This document shows positions 18,721-26,801 of a stretch of 64,000 nt of DNA, piece by piece. This stretch comes from Streptomyces brevispora (GTDB taxonomy: Bacteria > Actinomycetota > Actinomycetes > Streptomycetales > Streptomycetaceae). The stretch lies in NCBI RefSeq assembly GCF_007829885.1, contig NZ_VIWW01000002.1:124001-188000 (forward strand), read 5' to 3'. Position 1 is the first letter of the stretch, and each line of letters begins with the position of its first letter. The notes under the pieces are model-generated. The model did not search any database. It saw only the letters and a program-made list of their open reading frames with translations, and was not told where the DNA came from. A program made the translations under genes and the position numbers.

Positions 18721-18736
18721 TTTGGTCCAGACCACA
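18721..18736. promoter_or_regulatory. DasR-like operator upstream of the lactonase
   Basis: The core TGGTCCAGACCA (18723-18734) differs from the perfect DasR palindrome at one central base. It also matches the TGGTCCAGACC element known from Streptomyces chitinase promoters. It lies 80 bp before the GTG start of the lactonase-like gene and just after the FUSC stop codon. Confidence 0.7.
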
Positions 18737-18815
18737 TAGGTGCACTGCTACCGTCGCCGCGGAAGATCGCGACGGTCCTCACCGCCGCGATCAGTCGGCG
18801 GAGAAAGGCAGTGCG

Positions 18816-19886
18816 GTGGACAGCAGCAACGGCGTCGGACGGGCATTCATCGGGTCGTTCACCTCGGGGGGCGGGCGGGGAGTCACCGCCGTCGCCGTGG
18901 ACCAGGAGACCGGGGCGCTCACCGTCCTCGGCGCGACGGATGCCGTCCCGGATCCTTCGTACCTCGCGCTCGGCCGGGGCAGCGGCCCCGGCGGCGCCGT
19001 CCTGTACGCGGTCAGTGAGACCGAGCAGGGGGCGGCCGCGGCCCTCGACATCAGCCACGACGTTCCGCGGCCGATCGGCGCCGCCCGGCCGGTGAACGGC
19101 GACAGCCCCACGCACCTCGCGCTCGCGGGCGGCCACCTGATCACCGCCAACTACGGCTCCGGCAGCGTCACCGTGCTGCCCGTACTCGCGGACGGGTCGA
19201 TCGGCGCCGCCTGCAGCGTGCTCCAGCACGAGGGGAGCGGGCCGGACACCGGGCGCCAGCAGGGCCCGCACGCCCACCAGGTCCTCCCCGACCCCTCGGG
19301 GAACTGGGTGCTCAGCGTCGACCTCGGAACCGATTCGGTACGGATCTGCGCGCTCGACCCGGACACCGGGGCGCTGCGCCTGCACGGTGAGACGCTGCTG
19401 CGGCCCGGCAGCGGACCGCGCCATCTCGCCTTCCACCCCGAGGGCGCCCACGCCTATGTGCTGAACGAGCTCGAACCCACCCTCACGGTGTGCCGGTGGG
19501 ACGCCGCCGCCGGGGTCCTCGAAACGGTCGACGAGACGTCCGTTCTGCCCGTGGAGGCGACCGGGGACACCGCCGCGGCGAGCTATCCGTCCGAGGTCGT
19601 CGTCTCGCACGACGGCCGGTTCCTCTGGGTGGCCAATCGCGGGCACGACAGCATCTCCGTGCTCACCCTCGACGCCACGGGCGAGAAGGCGTCCCTGGTC
19701 ACCACGGTGAGCTGCGGCGGGCACTGGCCGCGCGACCTCGCGCTCGACCCCACCGGCCGACGGCTGTACGCGGCCAACGAGCGGTCCGGGAACGTCGCCT
19801 GGTTCACCGTGGACCCGGAGACCGGGATCCCGAGCCAGGAAGGCTCCCTGGAGGCTCCTGCGGCCTCCTGTGTGATCTTCGCCTGA
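18816..19886 (+). CDS. Lactonase-family seven-bladed beta-propeller (6-phosphogluconolactonase-like)
   Basis: A 356-residue protein of the Lactonase/YbhE beta-propeller family. Blade repeats include GVTAVAVDQETGALTVLG, HLITANYGSGSVTVLPV, PHAHQVLPDPSGNWVLSVDL and VVVSHDGRFLWVANRGHDS. There is no signal peptide. In family members this fold hydrolyses 6-phosphogluconolactone, but many actinobacterial homologues are uncharacterised. GTG 18816 is preceded by GAGAAAGG at good spacing. The dre-like site upstream suggests DasR control, placing it with aminosugar/chitin metabolism. It ends at a strong shared hairpin. Confidence 0.8.
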   Translation: MDSSNGVGRAFIGSFTSGGGRGVTAVAVDQETGALTVLGATDAVPDPSYLALGRGSGPGGAVLYAVSETEQGAAAALDISHDVPRPIGAARPVNGDSPTHLALAGGHLITANYGSGSVTVLPVLADGSIGAACSVLQHEGSGPDTGRQQGPHAHQVLPDPSGNWVLSVDLGTDSVRICALDPDTGALRLHGETLLRPGSGPRHLAFHPEGAHAYVLNELEPTLTVCRWDAAAGVLETVDETSVLPVEATGDTAAASYPSEVVVSHDGRFLWVANRGHDSISVLTLDATGEKASLVTTVSCGGHWPRDLALDPTGRRLYAANERSGNVAWFTVDPETGIPSQEGSLEAPAASCVIFA

Positions 19887-19937
19887 GGCCCGCACACGCT
19901 GGGTGGTGAACCAACCGGGTCATCAGCTGCGTCCGTA

Positions 19938-19975
19938 CGTGTGCGGGGCCCGGGACGATCCGGGCCCCGCACACG
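19938..19975. terminator. Bidirectional hairpin terminator
   Basis: A perfect 16-bp inverted repeat (19938-19953 against 19960-19975) with a 6-nt loop, between the lactonase gene and the convergent CbiX-like gene. Confidence 0.85.
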
Positions 19976-20018
19976 ACGCAGGACACACCGTTTCGCCGGG
20001 TCCACCCGGCGGAACGGA

Positions 20019-20942
20019 TCAGTGGGCCTGTGCCCCCTGCGCCACGGGGGGAGCGATACCGAGCGCCGTGGTGTACATCGACAGCACCAGCTTGCCGATC
20101 GCCGGGTAGGCGCCGAGCGGCTCGGCCGTCGCGCAGCCCGCCTCCTTGACGGCGGAGTCCAGCAGCCCCTCGGCCACCTCGGGACCCACCAGGTACGGCG
20201 CGACCGCCAGCTGGAGCGAGCCGGAGTCCTTCAGCTGCGCGGCGATCGACGCGACCGAACCCTCGACATCGAGTGCGGCGGCCATCACCGGCACCGCGAG
20301 CCGCGCGGCCAGCAGCATCCCGGTGATCCCGGCGGCCTGCACGGCCTCCTCGCCGCCCACGGTGGCCAGCACGATCCCGTCGGCGGCCGTCGCCACCGTG
20401 AACAGCCTGGCCCGGTCGGCGCGGGCGAGACCGGCCTCGGAGAGGCGCACGTGCAGTGCCTCGGCGAGGAGCGGGTGCGGGCCGAGCACATCGGTCAGTT
20501 CGGTCGGTGCCTGGCTGTCCGTGATCGCGTGGCGTATCCGCTGCACAAGGGTGTTGTCCGGCCCCGCGAGCAGCGGCACCACGACGGCGGCCGGGCCCTC
20601 GGGCGGAGCGACCTCGCGGCCGGCGGCGGTCGCCTGCTCGAAGCGCGCGATGCGCTCGGCAGCGGAGTGCGCCAGCACGGAGGCAAGAGCGGGGTACTCG
20701 GCATCATCGCCGTCGAGGTAACCGATCAGGGCGTTCAGACCGGGCAGCTCGGAGCGGGCAATGCTGATCACCTCTTCGGCCAGGCTGCGGGTGGCCGAAG
20801 AGGGGGTACCGGGAACGGCGAGAACGAGCGCGGCAGCGCCCTCAGGTGCGACCACGGGCTCCGGGCGGCGGTGCCGTCCGGACTGGCGAGGTCGCGGCAT
20901 TCGTACAGGCAGGCCGGAAGCGGGCCCAGTGGGGGTGCTCAT
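20019..20942 (-). CDS. CbiX/sirohydrochlorin-chelatase-like protein lacking the catalytic histidines
   Basis: A 307-residue two-domain protein arranged like CbiX chelatases. Where the family has an HG(S) motif after the first strand, this protein reads LVLAVPGTPSSATRS. Where a second metal-binding His is expected, it reads VVPLLAGPDNTLVQRI. Both expected His residues are therefore absent, arguing against simple metal insertion into sirohydrochlorin. The rest keeps the family pattern (YLDGDDAEYPALASVLA, AVAPYLVGPEVAEGLLD). It lies 95 bp downstream of a GlcNAc kinase on the same strand, with no other cobalamin or siroheme genes nearby. The real role is unknown. Confidence 0.6.
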   Translation of the reverse strand: MSTPTGPASGLPVRMPRPRQSGRHRRPEPVVAPEGAAALVLAVPGTPSSATRSLAEEVISIARSELPGLNALIGYLDGDDAEYPALASVLAHSAAERIARFEQATAAGREVAPPEGPAAVVVPLLAGPDNTLVQRIRHAITDSQAPTELTDVLGPHPLLAEALHVRLSEAGLARADRARLFTVATAADGIVLATVGGEEAVQAAGITGMLLAARLAVPVMAAALDVEGSVASIAAQLKDSGSLQLAVAPYLVGPEVAEGLLDSAVKEAGCATAEPLGAYPAIGKLVLSMYTTALGIAPPVAQGAQAH

Positions 20943-21037
20943 GGCGCCGCATGCTACTGGTTTTGGGTACCCCGCTGCGCGGGGAGGGTCCGGTCGCGCG
21001 TTGTCTGTCCTTATTTATCCGATGGGCGGCTTACCGG

Positions 21038-22141
21038 TCAACTGCCCTGGTCTGTCACCCCTCTGCCGGGCTGTTGGTCCGGCCCGGACAGCGGAATCCG
21101 GAGCAGCGTCGGATGGGGCGGCAGGAGCAGGGCATCGGTGGCCAGCGCCTGCGCGATGCGCAGCGATCCGATCAGGGGATCACCCGAACCGGGGACCGCC
21201 CGTGCGTGCGGCAGCTGCCGGGCCAGCTCCTCGCGCAGCGGTACGAGCAGCGGGTCGCCCATCCGGAACAAGCCACCCGTCAGCGCCACTTCGCAGTCCT
21301 CGTTGTCCGCCCCGGCCTTCGGGCACACGGCGGCGGCCGCCTGTGCGATGTGCCCGGCGGCGTCGCGGAGAATGCCCTCGGCCACGGGGTCGTGTGCCGC
21401 GCAGGCGGCCACCTCGGGAGCGAACGAGGCCAGGACCGCGGGCCGGTCGGTACGCGGATAGAGCAGACCCGGCAGTTCGGGCGCCGGGCCGAACACCGCC
21501 TCCAGCCGGGCCAGCAGTGCCGGGGATCCGCCGCGCCGCCCGTCGTGGGCGCGCATCGCCGCATCGAGACCGGCCCGGCCGATCCAGGCGCCGCCGCCGC
21601 TGTCGCCCAGCAGATGGCCCCAGCCGTCGGCCCGCCGCCACTGCGTCAGGTCCGTGCCCAGGGCGATCAGGCCGGTGCCGCCCGCGACCACCGCGCCGGG
21701 CCGCTGCCCGACCGCTCCGGCGTACGCGGTCACCGCGTCGGCGGCGAGCGCCAGCCGTCGCACACCGAGCGCGTCCGCCAGGGCCGCGGGCAGCTCGGCC
21801 CGCAGCTGGTCGCCGAGGGTGGCCATGCCGGCCGCACCGATCGCCGCGGCGGTGATCCGGCTTCCGCCGCCGTGCCGCATGAGCAGTTCCCGGGCGGTGG
21901 GCAGCAGTTGTTCCAGCAGATGGGCGGCGTCGATACCGCGGGGCCCGGTCCGCACCGGTTCGGCACAGGCCGCCGTGGCCAGGGGTGCCTGCGAGCCGAC
22001 GGTGCCCAGAGCCACCCGCAGGCCGGAACCACCCGAGTCCACCCCGAGGACGAACTCCGTGCGGACGTGCTCCCCGACGTCACCCGGCCGTCCGGGGCCG
22101 CCGGTCGCCGCCGGGCCGTGCCCGTCGGACGCAGCCGTCAC
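21038..22141 (-). CDS. BadF/BadG-type ATPase, probable N-acetylglucosamine kinase
   Basis: A 367-residue ASKHA-fold sugar kinase. The phosphate-1 motif is LGVDSGGSGLRVALG; the central region has GTGLIALG and GWGHLLGDSGGGAWIGR, the signature of GlcNAc kinases of this family. The adenosine motif is VALTGGLFRMGDPLL. It probably phosphorylates intracellular GlcNAc (or glucosamine). That agrees with the chitin-active AA10 enzyme and DasR-like sites 3-5 kb away, though no such site precedes this gene. The GTG start overlaps the stop of the truncated ung gene (GTGA), so it was built as the second gene of an ung-nagK operon and now depends on whatever promoter remains. Confidence 0.8.
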   Translation of the reverse strand: MTAASDGHGPAATGGPGRPGDVGEHVRTEFVLGVDSGGSGLRVALGTVGSQAPLATAACAEPVRTGPRGIDAAHLLEQLLPTARELLMRHGGGSRITAAAIGAAGMATLGDQLRAELPAALADALGVRRLALAADAVTAYAGAVGQRPGAVVAGGTGLIALGTDLTQWRRADGWGHLLGDSGGGAWIGRAGLDAAMRAHDGRRGGSPALLARLEAVFGPAPELPGLLYPRTDRPAVLASFAPEVAACAAHDPVAEGILRDAAGHIAQAAAAVCPKAGADNEDCEVALTGGLFRMGDPLLVPLREELARQLPHARAVPGSGDPLIGSLRIAQALATDALLLPPHPTLLRIPLSGPDQQPGRGVTDQGS

Positions 22142-22599
22142 GGCAGTCGCCAGTCGACCGGCTGGGCGCCCTGATGCTCCAGCAGCTCATTGGTCCGGCT
22201 GAACGGCCGTGAACCGAAGAACCCGCGGTCCGCCGACATGGGGGAGGGGTGCGAGGACTCGATCGCCGGGAACCCCCCCAGCGACGGACGCAGATTGCGG
22301 GCGTCGCGGCCCCACAGGACCGACACCAGCGGGGTGCCCCGCGCGGCCAGTGCCGAGATCGCCTGCTGGGTCACCTCCTCCCAGCCCTTTCCGCGATGCG
22401 CGGCGGGCCGGCGGGGCGCGGTGGTCAGAGCCTTGTTGAGCAGCAGCAAACCCTGCTCGGCCCACGGCGTCAGATCGCCGTTGGAGGGGCGCGGAAGCCC
22501 CAGGTCCGAGTGGAGTTCCCGGAAGATGTTCTCCAGGCTGCCGGGCACCGGGTGCACGTCGGGTGCGACGGAGAAGCTCAGCCCCACCGCGTGTGCGGG
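22138..22599 (-). pseudogene. ung: 5'-truncated uracil-DNA glycosylase
   Basis: The last ~153 codons of a family-1 uracil-DNA glycosylase. Homology starts abruptly at HAVGLSFSVAPDV and runs to the normal C-terminus (GSLENIFRE, SNGDLTPW, HPSPMSADRGFFGSRPFSR, PVDWRLP). About 74 residues are missing, including the GQDPY motif with the catalytic Asp, so the product cannot be active. Upstream of the break the reading frame stays open, but its translation has no similarity to Ung. The retained part is GC-rich like the host and keeps the GTGA overlap with the downstream kinase, so this is the resident copy. Confidence 0.85.
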
Positions 22600-22819
22600 A
22601 GTTCCGAGATGTGGGTGTTCGGGACGAGAGGTTGGCCTGGCGTGATGACGGTGAGTGAGCGGCTTGATCGCTGGACGCAACGGGCCCCCTCGTTCCTGCT
22701 GAGCGGCTGCGAGCTGTACTTGAATGGCTTGATGATCTCGATGACGAAGGGTAGCGCCTTGGAGGTGGCTTCCCTGCAAGGGGGCGTCTCCTATGCGTGG
22801 TTGGGTAGGCTGACCGGTC

Positions 22820-23497
22820 ATGGCACCACGACCCTTGAACGAGCTTGTCGAACCCGGATGGGCGAAGGCGCTCGAACCCGTAGCTGAACGTGTCGGCGCT
22901 ATGGGCAACTTCCTTCGCGCCGAGATCGCCGCTGGCCGAACGTATCTGCCGGCCGGCCCGAACGTGCTCCGCGCGTTCCAGCAGCCCTTCGATGATGTCC
23001 GAGTCCTGATCGTCGGACAGGATCCATACCCCACCCCGGGAATGCCCATCGGGCTCAGCTTCGCCGTGGCCCCCGAGGTGCGAAACGTCCCAGGCAGTCT
23101 GGAGAACATTTACCTGGAGATGTGTCGCGACGTCGGTACGTCAAGGCCCTCCAACGGTGATCTGACACCCTGGACACAGCAAGGTGTTCTCCTCTTGAAC
23201 AGAGTTCTTACGACTGCGCCCCGCCAGTCAGCGGCGCACCGGGGCAAAGGCTGGGAGGCGGTGACGGAGCAGGCGATTCGCGCCCTCGCGGCGCGAGACA
23301 AGCCGCTCGTGTCGATCCTCTGGGGCAACGATGCCCGCAGCCTGCGCTCACACCTCGGCCGGTACCCGGTCGTCGAGTCTGCGCATCCGTCGCCTCGATC
23401 GGCGGACCGTGGGTTCTTTGGCTCACGGCCTTTCAGCAGGGCGAACGATCTGCTCAAGCAACAGGGTGCCCAGCCGGTCGATTGGCAACTTCCGTAA
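22820..23497 (+). CDS. ung: Uracil-DNA glycosylase, complete second copy
   Basis: A 225-residue family-1 uracil-DNA glycosylase that removes uracil from DNA in base excision repair. It has the catalytic GQDPYPTPG (D68), the SLENIY and SNGDLTPWTQQGVLLLN segments, and the HPSPRSADRGFFGS loop (H189). It is complete and of normal length. Its protein resembles the truncated neighbour but is clearly not identical, and its codons are noticeably AT-richer, with many third-position A/T bases. It faces the broken resident copy head to head, with about 220 bp of unassigned DNA between. It is most simply read as an acquired gene that now supplies the function. Confidence 0.9.
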   Translation: MAPRPLNELVEPGWAKALEPVAERVGAMGNFLRAEIAAGRTYLPAGPNVLRAFQQPFDDVRVLIVGQDPYPTPGMPIGLSFAVAPEVRNVPGSLENIYLEMCRDVGTSRPSNGDLTPWTQQGVLLLNRVLTTAPRQSAAHRGKGWEAVTEQAIRALAARDKPLVSILWGNDARSLRSHLGRYPVVESAHPSPRSADRGFFGSRPFSRANDLLKQQGAQPVDWQLP

Positions 23498-23590
23498 CGG
23501 CTGTTCATCCCGTCCCTTCCCTATGAGGGTGCCCCTGCACCTCGTACCCCCGTTGAGGTAGAAGACGGCGAGCACAGAGGCAGGCGCGTT

Positions 23591-24205
23591 TTAACCCGGA
23601 TCCACCGGCTTGATGCCTGTGGATGGTTTCTCCGGATGAAGAAGTTCCTTGTGACCTGCGATGATGGGGTTTCTCTAGGACCGCATCAGGCACGATCGGC
23701 AAGGCACTTCCGAGATGCAGTCTTCCCATGCCGCAGCGGCGGTCTCATCCGTGTTCGATGATCCGAACCTGGTCGCGTACGGCGGACTGGAACCGGTGAT
23801 CCGACTGGCCGAGCGGTGTGCTCTGCCGACCCTGGCCGATGAGCTCATCCGGCTGCCGTGCTCGAAGGACGGCACCGGCGCCTTCCCCGCCGCGAAACTG
23901 ATGTCGCTGGTGGGCGGCATGGTGCGGGCGCCGACAGCATCGAGGACATGGACCGGCTACGGCACGGCGCGATGGGCCGTCTCTTCCGCGGGGTGCGGGA
24001 CCCATCCACGCTGGGGTCGTTCCTGGTTTCCTTCACGCACGGACATGTGGAGCAACTGCACGCCGTGGCCCGCCGGTTCCTGCCCGAACTGGCCCGTCAC
24101 ACCCCGCTGCTGCCCGGCGCGGACCACGTCGCCCACGCGGACATCGATGACACCATCCGCCGCACCCACGGCTACGCCAAACAAGGCGCCGGATACGGAT
24201 ACAGG
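23591..24205 (+). pseudogene. IS1380-type transposase, frameshifted and truncated
   Basis: The coding part starts at ATG 23715 (MQSSHAAAAVSSVFDDPNLV) and follows the IS1380 family (LEPVIRLAERCALPTLADEL). At about 23925 one base is missing, so the frame moves from GGMVRA to GADSIEDMDRLRHGAMGRLF. The shifted frame keeps the family sequence through DHVAHADIDDTI and THGYAKQGAGYGY, then stops matching at about 24205. Roughly the C-terminal half is gone. The TTAA at 23591 may mark the left insertion site, since this family targets TTAA; the right end is absent. The element cannot be active. Confidence 0.75.
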
Positions 24206-24332
24206 CCAGGAGTTCGGTGCTGTTCACGCGACCACCTCGAAGGAGTCGCGCCAGGCGGGTGTGGGTGCGGTGACCGAGCGCGTGTGGATGAATCCGGACG
24301 GGACGCCGGTCGTCGAACGGCGGGCCGAGTGA
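24206..24332 (+). pseudogene. 3' remnant of an unidentified gene
   Basis: Right after the transposase break, the frame ending at TGA 24330-24332 reads like a genuine C-terminus (AVTERVWMNPDGTPVVERRAE, from ~24267). It overlaps the GTG of the next fragment by GTGA, as in an operon. The upstream part of the gene is missing. I do not recognise the family. Confidence 0.4.
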
Positions 24333-24412
24333 GCCGCCCGTTGGAAGGCGTATTGATCGTGGGCGGCGGCGCGGCCGGACTCAGTTCGGCGCACTGTCTG
24401 ACGAGGACGCAA
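24329..24412 (+). pseudogene. 5' remnant of an FAD-dependent oxidoreductase
   Basis: From GTG 24329 about 27 codons encode a Rossmann FAD-binding start (LEGVLIVGGGAAGLSSAHCL) typical of aromatic-ring hydroxylase-like flavoproteins. Homology ends at about 24412, where IS3-related DNA on the other strand begins. The catalytic body is absent. Confidence 0.6.
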
Positions 24413-24433
24413 TCCACCGCCGTGATCGTCGTC

Positions 24434-24571
24434 GCTCGTGTCCGGCACTGTGGTGATCACCCGCTTGCCGCGGAGGGCGCCGGCAATACCGAGCTCGCGC
24501 ATCAGGCGTTCGACGGTGCACCGGGCCACCGCGTGGCCTTGCCGGTTCAGCTCGCGTCAGACCTTCCTTAG
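24434..24571 (-). pseudogene. IS3-family transposase (orfB) remnant with an internal stop
   Basis: Read on the lower strand, this short piece matches the N-terminal part of IS3-type OrfB: RELNRQGHAVARCTVER and LMRELGIAGALRGKRV, ending in TTVPDTS. The frame has a TGA at 24557-24559 where the family has Trp. Sequence on either side is unrelated. It lacks both inverted repeats and the DDE domain. Confidence 0.7.
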
Positions 24572-24980
24572 CCCCACCGACGACGACCGCCAGCCAGAAG
24601 AAAGCCACGGCAAGGGCAGTGAACCCGCCTGAACCGTCCTTCCTCCCGTGCCGGTCCGTGACTGGCACCACGGGGCGAGATGGCCAAGGGGTCCGGGCCA
24701 GGCAGGGGTTCGATCCGCCCCTCCTCCGCAATCCGGACGCAACGCCCCCGGACGCGGTCGCCGCTCGACCATCCCCCGGGCCGCACCGGAGTCCGCGTGC
24801 GCCGCGAGCCGTGCTGCGGGGCCATCAGGCGACAGCCGGGCGCTGCGCGGCGAGGCGGTCACGTTCGTCGACGGCCTCTGACGCCGTCCCTCATTGGTCG
24901 ATCAACGAGCCGCTTCATGCTGCGTCCACATAACATTGCATATGCCATCTTGCGCACGTAATCCCCACGAAAGGTATGTC
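24572..24980. other. Degenerate spacer between the IS debris and the NmrA-like gene
   Basis: No coding region is supported on either strand. A short stretch at about 24675-24735 has tRNA-like A-box and B-box strings but does not fold as a tRNA. The AT-rich DNA at about 24925-24965 is a likely promoter for the downstream reductase. Confidence 0.4.
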
Positions 24981-25709
24981 ATGAAGATCGCAGTCATCGG
25001 CGGTACTGGGCTGATCGGGGCGCAGGTCGTCAAGAAGCTGAACGCCGCCGGGCACGAGGCGGTACCGCACTCGCAGTCCACCGGAGTCGACGTCATCAGC
25101 GGCCAGGGGCTGGACGAGGCGGTGGCGGGAGCCGATGTCGTCGTCAACCTGACGAACTCCCCGACCTTCGACGAAGCCTCCCCGGCCTTCTTCCAGACCT
25201 CGATGGACAACCTCCTGGCGGCGTCCCGCAAGGGCGGCGTCGGCCACTTCGTCATCCTCTCGATCGTCGGCACGGACCAGGTGCCGGAGCTGGACTACTA
25301 CCGGGCCAAGGCGCTCCAGGAGAGCATCCTCACGGTCGGGCCGATCCCCTACTCGATCGTCCGGGCGACGCAGTTCATGGAGTTCATGGACGCCGTCATG
25401 TCCTGGACCGCCGACAAAGACACCGTCCGGCTGCCCGCCACGCCGATCCAGCCGATCGCCTCCAAGGATGTGGCCGACGCGGTGGCGAAGGTCGCCGCGG
25501 GCACCCCGCTGAACGGCGAGCACAACATCGCCGGCCCCGAGATCTTCCCCCTGGACGAGCTGGGCCGGATCACGCTGTCCCACAAGGGCGACAACCGTAC
25601 CGTCGTCACCGACCCCACCGCCGGCATGTTCGCCGCCGTCAAGGGTGACGTCCTCACCGACAAGGACGCCCACCTCGCCCCTACCCACTACGCCGACTGG
25701 CTCTCCTGA
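24981..25709 (+). CDS. NmrA/atypical SDR NAD(P)-binding protein
   Basis: A 242-residue Rossmann-fold protein. The N-terminal MKIAVIGGTGLIGAQVV is the GGxGxxG dinucleotide motif of atypical SDRs. The YYRAKALQE segment keeps a YxxxK-like arrangement, and PYSIVRATQFMEFMD is typical of NmrA/YcnD-like NAD(P)H-sensing or quinone-reductase-like proteins. GAAAGG upstream of ATG 24981 is a fair ribosome binding site. It is the first intact gene to the right of the IS debris, preceded by an AT-rich promoter-like zone. The substrate is not predictable. Confidence 0.8.
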   Translation: MKIAVIGGTGLIGAQVVKKLNAAGHEAVPHSQSTGVDVISGQGLDEAVAGADVVVNLTNSPTFDEASPAFFQTSMDNLLAASRKGGVGHFVILSIVGTDQVPELDYYRAKALQESILTVGPIPYSIVRATQFMEFMDAVMSWTADKDTVRLPATPIQPIASKDVADAVAKVAAGTPLNGEHNIAGPEIFPLDELGRITLSHKGDNRTVVTDPTAGMFAAVKGDVLTDKDAHLAPTHYADWLS

Positions 25710-26011
25710 CATCCCCCGCCTCCTGCGCGTCCAGTCCCAGCCCGGCAGTCCTTTCGTTGCGCCCGCCGGGCGTGGCAGCTTGAGTCGGACGGGTATCCGG
25801 CTGCGGTCCCCCGGTCCCCGGTCAGGCGGAGAGCGGGGGACTCGCATGCACCCACTCTCGTCCCGCCGGGATAGACGGGCCACGGCTCTCGGGGTGGGAC
25901 GGGCCCGAGGGCGTCGCGACAGTCGACCGCCGGCATGGCGCTGGATGCGCCGGTGCCCCAGCGGTCCCGGATTGTCACTGAGCGGACAGGTGGAGCAGAT
26001 GAGGGAGGCAG
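25710..26011. other. Spacer without a recognisable gene
   Basis: Both strands have open frames, but their translations are low-complexity and match nothing I know. The last bases hold a GGGAGG ribosome binding site for the nitroreductase. Confidence 0.4.
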
Positions 26012-26767
26012 ATGATCCTGGATGTCTATGAGGCGGTCACGAGCCGACGGGCGGTGCGCGGGTTCACCGACCGGCCCGTCCCGAGGCGCGTGCTGGAGCG
26101 GGTGCTGTCCGCCGCGGCCTGGGCGCCGTCCGGATCGAACCTCCAGCCATGGCGCGCCTACGTGGTGACCGGTAGGCCGCTGGCCGAGCTCAAGAGGCGC
26201 GCCGGCGAGCGCGTGGCGGCAGCCGACCCCTGGGACGAGCGGGAGTACGAGATGTACCCGCCCGCACTGAAGTCTCCGTACCATGAGCGCCGATCCGCCT
26301 TCGGCCATGAGCGCTACAGCGCACTCGGTATTGCGCGCGAGGACTGGGAGGCACGCCAGAGGGCCGCCGCCGCGAACTGGGACTGCTTCGGTGCACCCGC
26401 CGCCCTGTTCTGCTACATCGACCGCTACATGGGCCAGCCTCAATGGTCCGACGTCGGCATGTATCTGCAGACCGTCATGCTGCTGCTCCGCGCCGAAGGG
26501 CTGCACAGTTGCCCGCAGATGGCGTGGTCGGTGTATCGCAGGACGGTCGCGGAGATCCTGTCACCACCGGACGAGCTCATCCTCTTCTGTGGCATGTCGA
26601 TCGGGTTCGAGGACGCAACGGTGGGTTGCGCCCGTACAGGCCGGGCGCCGCTCGACGAGGCCGTCACGTTCGTCGAGGAGGAGATTCACGACTGCGTGAC
26701 GATCACGATCGGCCGGGACGCCATCCTGGTCGGCGGCGACGCCGGTTTCCGCACCGGCTGCCACTGA
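26012..26767 (+). CDS. Nitroreductase-family flavoprotein
   Basis: A 251-residue FMN-dependent NAD(P)H oxidoreductase of the nitroreductase fold. The N-terminal SRRAVRGFTDRPV and AAWAPSGSNLQPWRAYVV carry the FMN-phosphate-binding Arg/Ser residues. DVGMYLQTVMLLLRAEGL is the dimer-interface helix, and LFCGMSIGFEDA the conserved C-terminal segment. GGGAGG lies just upstream of ATG 26012. After the usual end (VTFVEE) about 25 extra residues (IHDCVTITIGRDAILVGGD...) do not look like the family, suggesting that a frame change or rearrangement removed the original stop. Confidence 0.8.
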   Translation: MILDVYEAVTSRRAVRGFTDRPVPRRVLERVLSAAAWAPSGSNLQPWRAYVVTGRPLAELKRRAGERVAAADPWDEREYEMYPPALKSPYHERRSAFGHERYSALGIAREDWEARQRAAAANWDCFGAPAALFCYIDRYMGQPQWSDVGMYLQTVMLLLRAEGLHSCPQMAWSVYRRTVAEILSPPDELILFCGMSIGFEDATVGCARTGRAPLDEAVTFVEEEIHDCVTITIGRDAILVGGDAGFRTGCH

Positions 26768-26801
26768 GCACGACGTCCCGGCGACCGGACCACGGCCCGG
26801 C

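Noticed and set aside
22645..22887. Short ORF starting MTVSERLDRWTQ upstream of the second ung
   Set aside because: It overlaps the ung start, matches nothing recognisable and lacks a good ribosome binding site. Kept only as an unexplained junction sequence.
24670..24735. tRNA-like sequence (ATGGCCAAGGGG and GGGGTTCGATCC, ending CCTCCTCCGCA)
   Set aside because: A-box and B-box strings are present, but the T-stem does not pair properly, there is no anticodon arm and no matching 5' acceptor strand. At most a decayed fragment; probably chance.
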